DNA from: Parachlorella kessleri
Taxonomy: Eukaryota; Chlorophyta; Trebouxiophyceae; Chlorellales; Chlorellaceae
Direction: 5' to 3'
Assembly: GCA_001598975.1 (NCBI GenBank)
Contig: BBXU01000039.1
Location: 1 to 52,429, forward strand
Length of the DNA: 52,429 nucleotides
Position numbers and translations under genes: made by a program. How positions within the stretch are numbered: the first letter of the stretch is position 1; every line of letters begins with the position of its first letter. The notes under the pieces were generated by a model, which searched no databases, was not told the DNA's origin, and was given only the letters and a program-made list of their open reading frames with translations. Shown here piece by piece: positions 35,813-46,800 of this stretch.

Positions 35813-38800
35813 CTAACATTGTGCATAGCAGCATGGTGTAGGGACTGAGCAGCATTCAGTGCTTGTTTGCCTGGGGGTCCCACCTGGAGGCATAAAGATA
35901 GGCAGCTCCAGGCTAACTAGGATGGTCATATTGCCCGACAGCAGCGGCGTGCCGGCAGAGGGGAGGTAGTTGTAGAAGTTAGTCACGTTGACGTTGACGG
36001 GCGGCTCGGGAGCAGGCGTGTGGGTTGGGGTGGGAGGTGCAGGCGCAGCAGGGGCGGGGGTCCCCTGAGGACTGGCAGCTGCATATGTCCTGCATCCACA
36101 GCATCCACACAGCAGGGTTGAAAGTGCTTGTGGGACTTTCCACCCAACACCGACAAAGCCAAGGATGGTTTTGAACAGGTGAGCTTTCCATCACACAGGC
36201 CGCCCAGCAGGCCGCGCAGTCTCGTTTACAAGTAAGGCACAGCCCTGGAAGGGTGCACTACTAGAAACTGCGGCGGGCATTCCCCTCGCACTGCCACTGA
36301 GCCGCGTGACACCCACTGCAACTCACTTGTTGATGTTGTACACGTTGGTCACGTTGGTCGTCGTGCTGTTTTGCGTGTTCCAGGTGTTTGAGTTGAAAGA
36401 GTCTGCGGCAGGGCAAAGCTTCACATGACGTCTCACTCTCAGTCTAATGGTGGGTCAACACAGCTGGGCACGGCAGGAGGTGCAGCACAGCCCCATGTCA
36501 TGCATGCACAAAGAGTGCCTGCCTTTGATTCCCAAGCTATTGTTCTGCCCGCCCACAGACAGTGTCGGGTTGCCGCCCGCATTGATGGAGCCCCCAGCCG
36601 AGTTGCATGTGGCGCCGACGCAGGTGGACCCTGCAGACACACACGTCGTGGAAGGGATTTCACGCGATGATGGTCCAGCTGAATCACCTCCTTTGCAACA
36701 AGCTCCAGACACCAAGTGTGCCGGCGCACGGACGCATGGACGCAGTGGACACAAATGCCTGGCCATCAGGGGAGGGTGATGGTTCAAGGCATGCACTGGA
36801 GTAGGAGGCGCCGGCACCCCCCTCCGGCCCAGCAGAGCACAGCAGGCTTACCGCCGCCAGCAGCCTCGGGCTGGCCGGCAGGGGAGGCGGCCTGATTAAT
36901 GGTGCCGATGGTGGCGCCCTGGTTGACGCCCCCAATGGCGCTGGCAGACCCCGAGCCGCTGTTGACAGTCTGGGTTGGGTTCCCGCCGGCTATGATCATG
37001 GTATTCCTGTGAAGACATGGGAAGGGAAGGGTCGCAGGTTCAGGTGGGGCTCCCTCAGGGCAATGCTGAGCTGGCTGGACTTCCCTTCATTGGCCATCTG
37101 CTCCACGCACAATGTGACACCTTGCGTTGCCATCATAGAACATGCACTAGCCGCATGCATGTCAGCATCTCACACAACCCACTGTTTCAACCCAAGCCCT
37201 TCAGAGATCCACCAACAGCTGCCTATCCTAAAGCAGAGGTGCGCATTACCTACGCAGCCCCCTGCGGCACTACAACACCCGCAGCAGTCGCCCGCCCAGA
37301 TATGCATCATGTTTCCGTTTGAGGGGCATAGCTCCTCCTCCCAGCAGGCAGTCTAGCTGCGCAGCACTAGAATGTACAGAGGCTGACAGCATCGCACCCG
37401 GCGGAGGCATCGTCTTGAACGCCATCATCGTTCTGGATGTTATTGTTGGTGGGCGCGTTGAAGCTCCCCGTGTTACTGCAAGCATACCGGCAAGTCAGCG
37501 CAAAGCCTCCACAGAAAAGGAGGTTCTGGCGGTGCAGCAAGCAAACACCCATGATATAGCAAGATGGCGGCACCTCGTGCCTACGTCCCAGGAGCGACCA
37601 CCCAGCTGCCTTCTTCTGACCCTCCAACCCCACCCCGCCGGGCACAACCGATGCAGCGACCTTGTGGAGGTGACAATCTCATTGTACTAGATATTACCCC
37701 AACGGTGACAGTACCCAGAGCATGACCCGGATGCCCGGACCGCCACCACGCCGTCACGTGCCTGGCACCCCAGCATGGAGCCCACCGCAGCACCCACCAC
37801 GCAACTCACCTCACGCCCGCGTTCCCTGCCCCCGAGTTAGACACGTCCCCGATGCTGCCAGAGTTGTGTGTCTCGTTGCTGGTGGCCACGTCCTGCTGCG
37901 CTGCCTTGGTGGTGTTGCCGGCGGGCTCCGGGGAGGGGCTGGCCTCTGCTGCTGCGGGCGACTCCCCTGCAGCCCCGGGGGAGGGCGATGCCCCAGCATC
38001 CCCTGATGTCCCCGTACTCTGCGCTGTGTCTGGAACCTGGTTGACAGTGCCGATGGTCGCCCCCTGCGTCTGGCTGCCCACGCTGCTGGCGGTGCCGGAG
38101 CCGCTCGCTGCTGCCCCTGCTGCTGCCCCTCCAGTGACGGCCAACGTGTTCCTGAATGGCAGCAGGACCGGCTGGGTCTGGGCTGGCTTCTGCTCTTGTG
38201 AGCACAGCCCACCACATGTGAGATACAGTGCTCGAGCCTGGCACTTGGCTTGAGAATACAATATCCCCTCCGACAGCCATGAGGTGCTTGGTAGTGCATC
38301 GCTGTCACCCTGCCACCAGTGGCACGGCATGCGCAGCGCCTTTGCTAGACTCAGCCGCTCACCCCGAGGAGTTGTCATCCAGGATGCCATCATCGTTGGC
38401 AATGTTGATGTTGGTTGGGTTTGCAGAGTGGGCACTGCACGAGACCAAACACTGCCCGTGAGTCGGGCTGTCAAAGCCAAGAACGAAGTGTAAGTGTGCC
38501 TAAGAACAGTGATGCCCCCTGCTGTTTGGCTTGCCTTCCCAGACCCTGCCAGTCAGGCTTTAGAAGTTCGGGGGCATGCAGGACTGCAAAGCAGCAGGGA
38601 GGCCCTTCTGCTGCTGACTTACTTGGCGCCTGTGTTGCCCGTGCCAGCATTTGCGACGCTGCTCTGGCTGCCAGAGTTGGTGTTGGAGTTGGTGGTGCCT
38701 ACCGTCTGGGACGCACTAGTCGTGTTAGAAGGAGCAGGACTGGTGCCAGCTGCCTGGGTGGCTGCAGTTTCTAATGCTGCTGTGGTGGGCTTGGGACTGA

Positions 38801-39452
38801 TCGCACCAACGGCTGCCTGCAGGCATGGCCAAGGCATCTCACCTCACCGAAGGAGGGCCCCTGGCACAGTTTCTGCTATCCACCCCATGATGATGCGCAC
38901 ATGCACCGCAAGCTGCTGCCCAGTTGGGCCGTCCACCCAACAGAAAGGCCCCCAGGGCTGGATCGGTACTCGATATTGTAGCGTTCATGCGGAGCCTCCT
39001 GTCGCTGCACCCTCTCACCTTGGTAGCTACGGGCGCAACCTTGGTCTCACTGCCTTTGACAGCAAGTCTGGGATCGGACTGCAAGGTGAAATGACAGGCT
39101 TTAGCGGCACCTCGGCGGGAAGGCACACAACGCTTGCATTCGCTTCCAGCAGGTGCGGCTCACCGGTGCCACGCAGGTCCTCCGGTTGGTTCATGGCTTG
39201 GAGCAAGGTAGGTTAGTAAGGCTCGACAGGCGGCCCAGATGGCACAGTACAATCAATTTTCACCTTGGCAGGAGCAGCCTCAGGCTGAGGTGCAGGCGCT
39301 GGGGCAGCGGTCGCCACCTCCGCCCCAAGAGACCTTCGATTGACTGCCCCACCCTGGACCGTAGGGGGAAGGGCGGCTGCCACAAGGACCAGCAACAGGA
39401 CAACAGCGGTACTCGTCTGCAGGCAGTCAAGCAGTTCAGTGATCAAGTGCAT
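35813..39452 (-). CDS. Secreted modular Asn/Ser/Gly-rich protein, unknown family
   Basis: Ten exons (5' to 3'): 39264-39452, 39019-39078, 38623-38816, 38363-38434, 37810-38151, 37398-37475, 36852-37006, 36523-36630, 36327-36402, 35813-36089. They form a continuous 516-residue frame. Residues 1 to about 34 are a signal peptide (VVLLLVLVAAALPPTVQG). The body repeats a module: ANPTNINIANDDGILDDNSS / NNNIQNDDGVQDDASAGN, then SGSGTASSVGSQTQGATIG / SGSASAIGGVNQGATIGTIN, linked by Pro/Ala/Ser stretches. Several NxT/NxS sequons suggest N-glycosylation (for example NSTTTNVTNVYNIN). The tail has PPVNVNVTNFYNYLP and a Cys-rich end. Introns 3 to 6 are all phase 2, so module exons can be duplicated without shifting frame. 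Intron 8 needs a GC donor (AAAG|GCAGGC). I recognise no family; a cell-wall or extracellular matrix role is a guess. Exact ends are less certain than the repeated core. Confidence 0.66.
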
Positions 39453-40349
39453 CTAGGCCATGACCGTCATCGGCTCTGTGCTCACGCGCCATCACTGGCA
39501 GGCCCACCCGTGGGTTGGGAGGCACATGCCATATGCAACCGGTGTTCAAGGAGGGGAAGCAAGATGATGTTTGGGAAGACTTGCTGATCAGCCGGGTCGA
39601 TTCGCTGTTGGCTGAACTTCACGCAACGGTGGAATGATTATCAATTGAAACGGAACTCTTCAACCATAACTATTAGCGCGCCGAGACAGAAAGGGCGCCT
39701 TGGATGAGAGGCGCAAGTTTGCCAAGCACAGGCTTCAGGCCGTTCTTTTGGATTCGCAGGCAGCGCCCAAGTCTGATATAACCCACTGCCTGCAGAGGTC
39801 TTACCCGACGTTCGGAGAGTACCATGACGACCCGTCTTTGATGGCAACAGCTTCCTTGAGGCGCTAAGCGAGGTGTTTAGTACCAGACCATAAAGCCCAA
39901 GTTGAGACCTAGACGTTCTATGCTTGTCAATAACGATCTCCACCTGTACCCCAGGCAGGCCCATAGCTAAACCCTCTGCCTTTCCTTCCTAGGCTCGTCG
40001 TACCCCTCCCCCTGACCGCCAGTAGGGTAGGGGAAGTGCTGGACAGTTACAAGGGATAACAGGTCAGCAAGCGTACCGTGACTCTCGTTTGCACGGGATT
40101 TGAAGGCAGTTCGTATCTGCGACATGGCAGGCAGACGACCCCGAGCGGGGGGAGGAGAACCTTAGTAATGCCTTACGGCATGCGCGCCGGGTGGAAGTGT
40201 GTCCCACCCGCCCCAGCAGCGTGCAATGACAACCATTTTTCTGCTAGTGTGCATGCATCACGAGAATAAAAACTTATGATCAAGGCAGCTTGAGGAGCAC
40301 GGTGCCTGACTGTTATTATCTGTAGCTCAGTTCAGAGATTTGTAGAAGC
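39453..40349. other. Divergent intergenic region, secreted protein / ZNG1
   Basis: The two flanking genes are head-to-head, and about 900 bp contain both 5' regions. No extra gene was recognised. Confidence 0.5.
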
Positions 40350-42912
40350 ATGTCAGGGGCCAGCAGTGATGACGATGATATGCCAGAGCTGCAGCTGCTA
40401 GTCGCTCCACAGCTCGCACCAGCCAGCTTGCCCCCACCACCGTCAGGTGCCCAACCTGCCACTGAGACCACAGACGCCCCTGCACCTGTGCCAGTCACTT
40501 TGATAACAGGGTGAGGACCGCTACCCACCACTCGGTCCATGTCCCACTGGGGACCCCTGTCGGTGCCGCTGGAGAGGGCACAGACAAAGCTGCGGGCCCT
40601 GAAACTGGTTAGGTGGTGTCACACAAGCTCTGTCGGAGTGCTAAAAGAGGGTAGAGGCGCGCAGTAGCCTGCGGGCAGAAATCAAGAGGCCATCTGCCCA
40701 TGCAGATACCTGGGAGCTGGCAAAACAACCCTGGTCAACTACATCCTGACCGCCAAGCACGGGTGCAGGTGCGCTTGCATGGCAGACCACCCGCCCCAGC
40801 CGTGCATCTGCCATTTTTACCTCCTGTGCGAGTTGGACAGAGGTGGGTGTTGGGGATCCGTTGGCTGGCGGGCGGATCAGGCGCTGACTCTGGTTATGCA
40901 CCCTCTGCAGGTGTGCGGTGCTGCTTAACGAAATCGGCGACTCGGCTGATGTGGAGCGAGCGCTGGTGAAGGAGCCAGAGGTGTGGGGATGGGCAGCTTG
41001 AACCCTTGGTGCAGGCTAGGGGAGGGAGGCCTTTTGTGAAGGGGCATCTCCGCCACTCGACAAAGTGCATGGGAGGTCCCTGCTGCTCCCCCTTGTAGGC
41101 CTTGCTTTGTAGGGAGAGCGGTCCCCATTGCTAACGTTTGTGAGCAGCTTGCCCTTGCAACCAACGCCCTGCAGGGCTCCGAGGCGGCCGCCATGGACGA
41201 GTGGGTGACTGTTGAGAACGGCTGTATCTGCTGCAGCAGCAAGAACGACATGGTGAAGGCCCTGGAGGCGCTGATGCAGCAGCGGGACAGGTTCGACTAT
41301 GTGGTGATTGAGACCACAGGTGGGTGGGTGGGTGGTGATGGGTCTGTCCATGGCGGGTGTGGCGGTGGGGTAAAGGGGGCTGGGGCAGAAAAGGTGCGCT
41401 CACCCCCACTAGCTCCATGCAAGTGCCCATCCTCTGCACTTATGTGGTAGCAGCGCCCTGCAGGGGACATGTGTGGTGTGTAGTCCTATTTGCCAGCCTG
41501 CCTGCCAGCCTGCCTGCCAGCCGGCCTGCCTGCCTGCCGCCTGTGGTGCTGATGAGCAGCAATATATGGTCTGGTGTGGGGCATGGGTGAGGCATCACAG
41601 GATACTAGCCCCAGGACCGCCTCTGCTCCATGTGCAGTCTGTCATGCAGCCTGCAGTTCCCTCGGACCGATACCCCCTTGCAAGGGCTTGTGAGCAGGTC
41701 TGGCCAACCCCGGCCCCGTGGCCGCCGCCCTCTGGACAGACGCCGAGCTGGAGAGCAGCATCTGCCTGGACGCGGTGGTCACAGTTGTGGATGCCAAGAA
41801 CATTCTGCGCCAGCTGCGGGATCAGCCTGGCCGTAATGCTGAGGCCCAGCCGGGCGCTGAGGCTTCGGTGAACGAGGCACAGCAGCAGCTGGCATTTGCG
41901 GATGTAGTGCTGCTGAATAAGGTGCGCAGCGATGGCAGGGATCACTCCTAGGAGAGCGAGGCTCGCGGGCAACAACTTCTTGCATGCTGTTGACGGCATG
42001 GACCGTCACTGTGTTGCTCATAGAGAATTTGAAGTGTGTAGCCTGTGCAGTGTTTGTGCAGCAAGCTTGCCAGAGGAGATACTGAAGCAGAAAGCGAGCA
42101 GTGGGCAGTGGTACGCTTGATACTGCTCTCAGGATGCATTCCTGTAGCCGCTGCGACTGCTGCCCCTTGTGCAGGTTGACCTGGTCAGCCCGGCCCAGCT
42201 GCAGGAGATCATGCGGGAGATCGCAGCCGTCAACGGCGATGCGCGCGTGCTGCCCTGCCAGCGGTGCCAGGTGGACCTGGGCCATATTCTCAATACCGGC
42301 ATCTACTCTGGCACCCTGGCAGGGCCTGCAGCTGGGCCCCAGCCCACACCCCTCCCCAAGGCCTCAGTGGGTGATAGCACTGCTGTACCAGCAGCACCAC
42401 AGCAACGGGACGGCCAGGCAACGGACCTTGCAGTTGAGGAGGCCTGCTGCGGCCATGCAGCCAGCGAGCAAGAGGCAGGGGCAGCTGACATTGACACCGG
42501 GCATCATGCCCCGGCCTGTTCCCTCCACGGGGCCGGCTGCAGCGGCGGCCACGGCCCGCAGCACCAGCAGGGCCTGGACGCGGCCACACAAGTGCGGACG
42601 CTCAGCATCCTCCTGCCCGACCGGCCGCTGCAATTGGAGCGCTTGCGCCACTGGCTGGATGACCTGCTGTGGGAGGAGCGTACCCCTGACCGGCCCGACA
42701 TTTTGCGTGTGAAGGGGCTGCTGTGGGTGCAGGGCAGCCCGCACAAGCATGTGTGCCAGGCTGTGTATGACATATATGATGTGGTGGAGGGCCCGGCGTG
42801 GCAGAGTGACGAGCGTAGGTTCAGCAAGCTTGTGTTCATAGGCCGACGGCTGGACCGGGCAGCGCTGGCTGCACAGCTGGGAGATTGGCTTGCAGACAAT
42901 GGTGACATGTAG
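40350..42912 (+). CDS. ZNG1: Zinc-regulated GTPase metalloprotein activator (ZNG1/CBWD, COG0523)
   Basis: Six exons, 40350-40510, 40706-40768, 40911-40980, 41175-41319, 41698-41921 and 42175-42912, encode 466 residues. Key parts are Walker A GYLGAGKTT (54-62), AVLLNEIGDSADVE, the metal-binding CxCC (CICC, 115-118), ETTGLANPGPV, VVTVVDAKNIL, FADVVLLNKVDLV (guanine base recognition NKVD), RCQVDLGHIL, and the CBWD C-terminal domain (LRHWLDDLLW, VFIGRRLDRAAL). COG0523 GTPases deliver zinc to client enzymes such as methionine aminopeptidase 1. A low-complexity Cys/His-rich insert (residues about 310-352: CCGH, GHH, HGAGCSGGHGPQH) may hold extra metal. The N-terminus has DDMPELQ where animal ZNG1 has the CPELVPI client-binding motif. 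All junctions are GT-AG. Confidence 0.95.
41491..41541. repeat. GCCT/CCAG microsatellite in ZNG1 intron 4
   Basis: Interspersed CCTGCCTGCCAGCCTGCCTG units in an intron. Confidence 0.85.
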
Positions 42913-43828
42913 CACGGAAGCTAGCTGGTCTTTTGCAGACCTTCTGGTCAGGGATTGGCAAGCATGTCATGCAGGCTTCTTGAGATGTCAAATGCGGCAT
43001 GGCTGCAGAGAGCAAGAGAGAAGGCTGAAATGCAGCTCCAACGTCTTGTGCATGTGGTGCCCTACACCAATTGGGTCCAGACAGCTGCCGCCTCTACGTC
43101 CTCAAAAGTGTGCCACTTTCCTAGTTCTCTCAAAAAATGTTTCTTGTGCTTACCAACTTCCCTGACCATAACAAGGCCAGGCCACACATGGCCTGTGCTG
43201 ACCACCTGTCAGCCGCTGAGCAAAAACTACACTACACCTCAAGCATCTTAATGCACCATTCCTTGCTTCAATCCTCTCACAACAATATAACTTAACACTC
43301 CGTGTGTGCAACTGCCTTGAGCCGGCAACAAAGCATTCTACAGTAAAAGAAAGACCTTCCTCCATATGAGAGGAAACAGCTAAAGCGGTGCCCTGGTCAC
43401 CACCTTGGAAGTGTTAAAACCTAAGATATCATGCTTGACACATTGCCATTAGCTCTGCCGATTATCATGCCGAGCTGGAGGGAAAAGCACCGAAAGGCAG
43501 GCACTCAGCTTTACCAAAATTGCTGCCAGTAAACCGATGAGGGTTTTGTAATGATTTTTAATGAATTAGCATGAAATTGGGACAGTATGCTACTCCCCAC
43601 TTCACTTGAAATCAATCTTGCAGATCTGCTGCATCACATACTGGCCAACATGTAGCCACATCACCAGGCATACCTACGCAGACACGCATCTTTAACCCAT
43701 TCACAACCACACTGCTAACAACCCCATCAGTAACCACTGCCAATACAGCCATCCAGTACCCAGCTGACACCCTTCCTCCAGCTGCCAGGTCAGCTGCCAG
43801 CTCCTCAAGCTGCTACCCGCACGTCAGT
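42913..43828. other. Convergent 3' regions of ZNG1 and ABCG
   Basis: No gene was seen. The stretch is AT-richer than the coding parts, as expected for 3' UTRs and spacer. Confidence 0.5.
43547..43551 (+). terminator. Candidate poly(A) signal TGTAA (ZNG1)
   Basis: TGTAA lies about 635 bp past the ZNG1 stop codon; no closer copy was found on the plus strand. Confidence 0.5.
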
Positions 43829-46800
43829 CTAGAAACCCCTGGTCTTGCGGCGCAGCGCAAAGTAGATCACGAAGCGGAGGAAGATCATGAAGCCCAGCAG
43901 AATGAAGGCATCGCGTATGGCCTCCCCGCGGTTGGAGGGGTCTTGAACCAGCCCCAGCGCCGACTTGAGGCTACAAGCAGCAGAGAGGCGCCACGAGGTG
44001 AGCCAGCACCGATTGGTTGAACCAAGGCTCAGCATAGGCCTGCCCAGGAATACTGAAAACAGTAACAATGACCATAAGTTCCTTCAGCTGGCAGGCTGCC
44101 CCTCATATCACCATGCAGACACGCATGCCACAGCTGCCCCCAAGTGAAGCACAGACTCCTTGGGCAGTGCTAAGGGATTCACCACTCACTCGTCCACGGG
44201 TGCACAGTCGGGGCGGCCCTCGGGTGACGACGGGTCGGTGAGGGTGCACACCTCGGCGCCGGGGGAGGTGTCCATACACCGGTAGATGGCGCGATTGCCC
44301 CCATCAAACTCGATGTACAGCAGCACACCTGCAATCAGACCCATGCGCAGTAGTTGCATGGTCGCGTGGGCGCCAGTTCGCATGATAAAGACCGGCAGTG
44401 AATGCACATTGATGCCCCGGTCATGCACGCAACACATATGCCATGCAGTACACATTAAGGCTCCCACACCTGCACAGAGACTCGCCACCTCTTCCACACA
44501 GAAGGCTGGGGACGCCTACGGCCCTTGCTACCCCCACCACCTTTGGTCATCAGACAGCAGGCGAGCAGACAAGTGGTGCTCAAACGTGGTGGTAGATCAG
44601 GCTCACCAAGCGCATAGTAGATGTACGACAGATACTTGAGCCACCCAATCCAGTCTGGCAGCTGAGCCACGAAGAAGCCTCCGGTAAGCACCTGCAAACA
44701 ACCGGGGCAGTGATGCACATACTTCACTACAAGTACAAGGCTCAAGGCGCAACATCTGACAGGCTTTGACAGAAGACAAGCATTTCAAGCAACTTAATTC
44801 CTCACAGTGCAAGCACAACAACCTGCCCCAGCAATATATCAACCAATTGCCACCCTGTCCAGCCTCTTGATGTGTACTAGCATGCATTGCACGCCACCGT
44901 CCCTCACCATTGTCAGCATAATGACTGATGCGATCGTCTGGGCCGACTTGGGCACCACGATCACCGCACCAAGCAGCAGGCCGACGCCCTGCACAAATGA
45001 AAGCCAGGCTGCTCTTCAGCTGTATGTGCGCCATCTACAAGTCATCTCCACCGCCAGGTAGCGGGACACTGCTAGAAGACTGGCGTCTAACCCACAGGCA
45101 ACTGACTGACTACCCACACTTTGCCCCCACGAGGCTACCTGGCAAACCAGCCCTAAAACCCAGGCTCCCACCCATGCCAGGCCAGGGTGGCTTCTTACCT
45201 GCGCAACCAGCATCGCCAGTATGTTGATGCCGTAGTTACCGAAGAAGGCGCCGGCGTTGTACCGCAGTCCTCCCATGAAGTACACGATGATCATGAACAC
45301 CGTGGGTATCTACACGGCCAGCCAGCACTCCATTAATCAGCGAAATCAGTTTTATGGCTCCATTTTACAAAGCTTACAAGATACAGGCTTGGGTCGACTT
45401 GAAAAGCCACATTGTAACGACCTTTGCTTGTTGGCCAGCCGCCACTGCATTGCGGGTGGTTGCTTTTACAATCCACAGCTCATACAAGCCTGCCAGACAA
45501 CACCCACCGCAAAATCCATGGGGAGGTCTGATGCTGTGCGCGCAATGTAGAAGGCAGACAGCCTGCACAGCCAGAAACTGACAGCAGCTTACTAGCATAC
45601 TCAGGTAGGGAACCTGTGCCAGTCAAAAGCAGGTGCTTCACTGTGGTCAGACTGCAAATGCCCAAATGACCCCCGCTCCACTAACAAGGGCTTGCTGCCA
45701 CAATAGTGTGATCCCAGAGTCTTTTCCGCCTTCCTACGCCTTACCACGGTAACGCCACGCTACAATCCGCCTCTCACCATCTATCTAGGTGCCCTCTCCC
45801 ATCCTGCTCATGTGCCTCAAGTCATCCGACCCTCCAATCACTTAGCTTGCTGGGTGCAGGCCGAGCACCTCCTGCAACACAACCCCCCACCTAGCAGCGA
45901 AGCCAAGCATACAGGTCCGGCGCAGGTTCAGCCGCCCACCCACCTGTACATGCCGCTGGCCCTCTCCTTGAGCATCATCTTGTGCTCCTCGGGGAAAGTG
46001 AACAACGCCACAAACAGCGCCCGGATGGACAGGAACATCAGCTCAAAGAACAGCAGGCCTGCGGACATAGCACGGGGTGCGAGGGCCATTCGTTTTTTTT
46101 ATGGCCTGTCCTGTGCAAGCCTACTGCAGCTCATTGGACGGGACTGGATTGCACCGGCGTCAAAGCACAGTGTACAACAGCTGACAGCAACTGACAGTGC
46201 CCTGTCCCTGCGCCGAGGGCCATCCCCCTACCACCGGCGCAGGGCTGGCACCCACCCGACCAGGCTCACCTAATGTGTTCCTGGCGGATAGTAGTGTGTC
46301 CTTGTTGGCCTTCTGGAGCCAGAACAGGCCGGCCAGCACCGCGATGGTGATGTACTGGAAGATGTCCTGCTTGCTGAAAGTCTGCAGGGTAGGAGCAGGC
46401 CAACGCACATCACGCGCATTGCTGCACATCCCGGGAGGCCTTGCTGCTAGCTGGGCCCCAAAAAGTGACAGATTGCAACCATGGGCCAGACACGCACGCA
46501 CCTAAATGAATCTCCTGCTTTGCTTCAAATTTGTATATGTCATACACGCCTTGCCAGAACACTTCCCAACAGGGGTGAGCAAGTGGTCACACCACCTTGC
46601 GCCCACATACCTCGAAGCGCCTCGTACGAATGGAGCGGCGGAACAGTATCGCCACCTGCTGGTGGAAGGGCGCGCCCCACCGCGGCTCCCCCATGTCTAA
46701 CCCAGCCTCCTCGTCATCGCTGGCACTTCCCTCCTCCTCCTCGGTGCCGCTGCTGCCACCCTCCTGCTGCTGGTAGCCCTTGTTGCTGGGCAGGCCGCCC

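Noticed and set aside
39166..39199. Possible small exon in the secreted modular gene containing ATGAACCAACCGG
   Set aside because: In the required phase it hits a stop (CCA TGA), while joining exon 1 directly to 39019-39078 keeps the frame.
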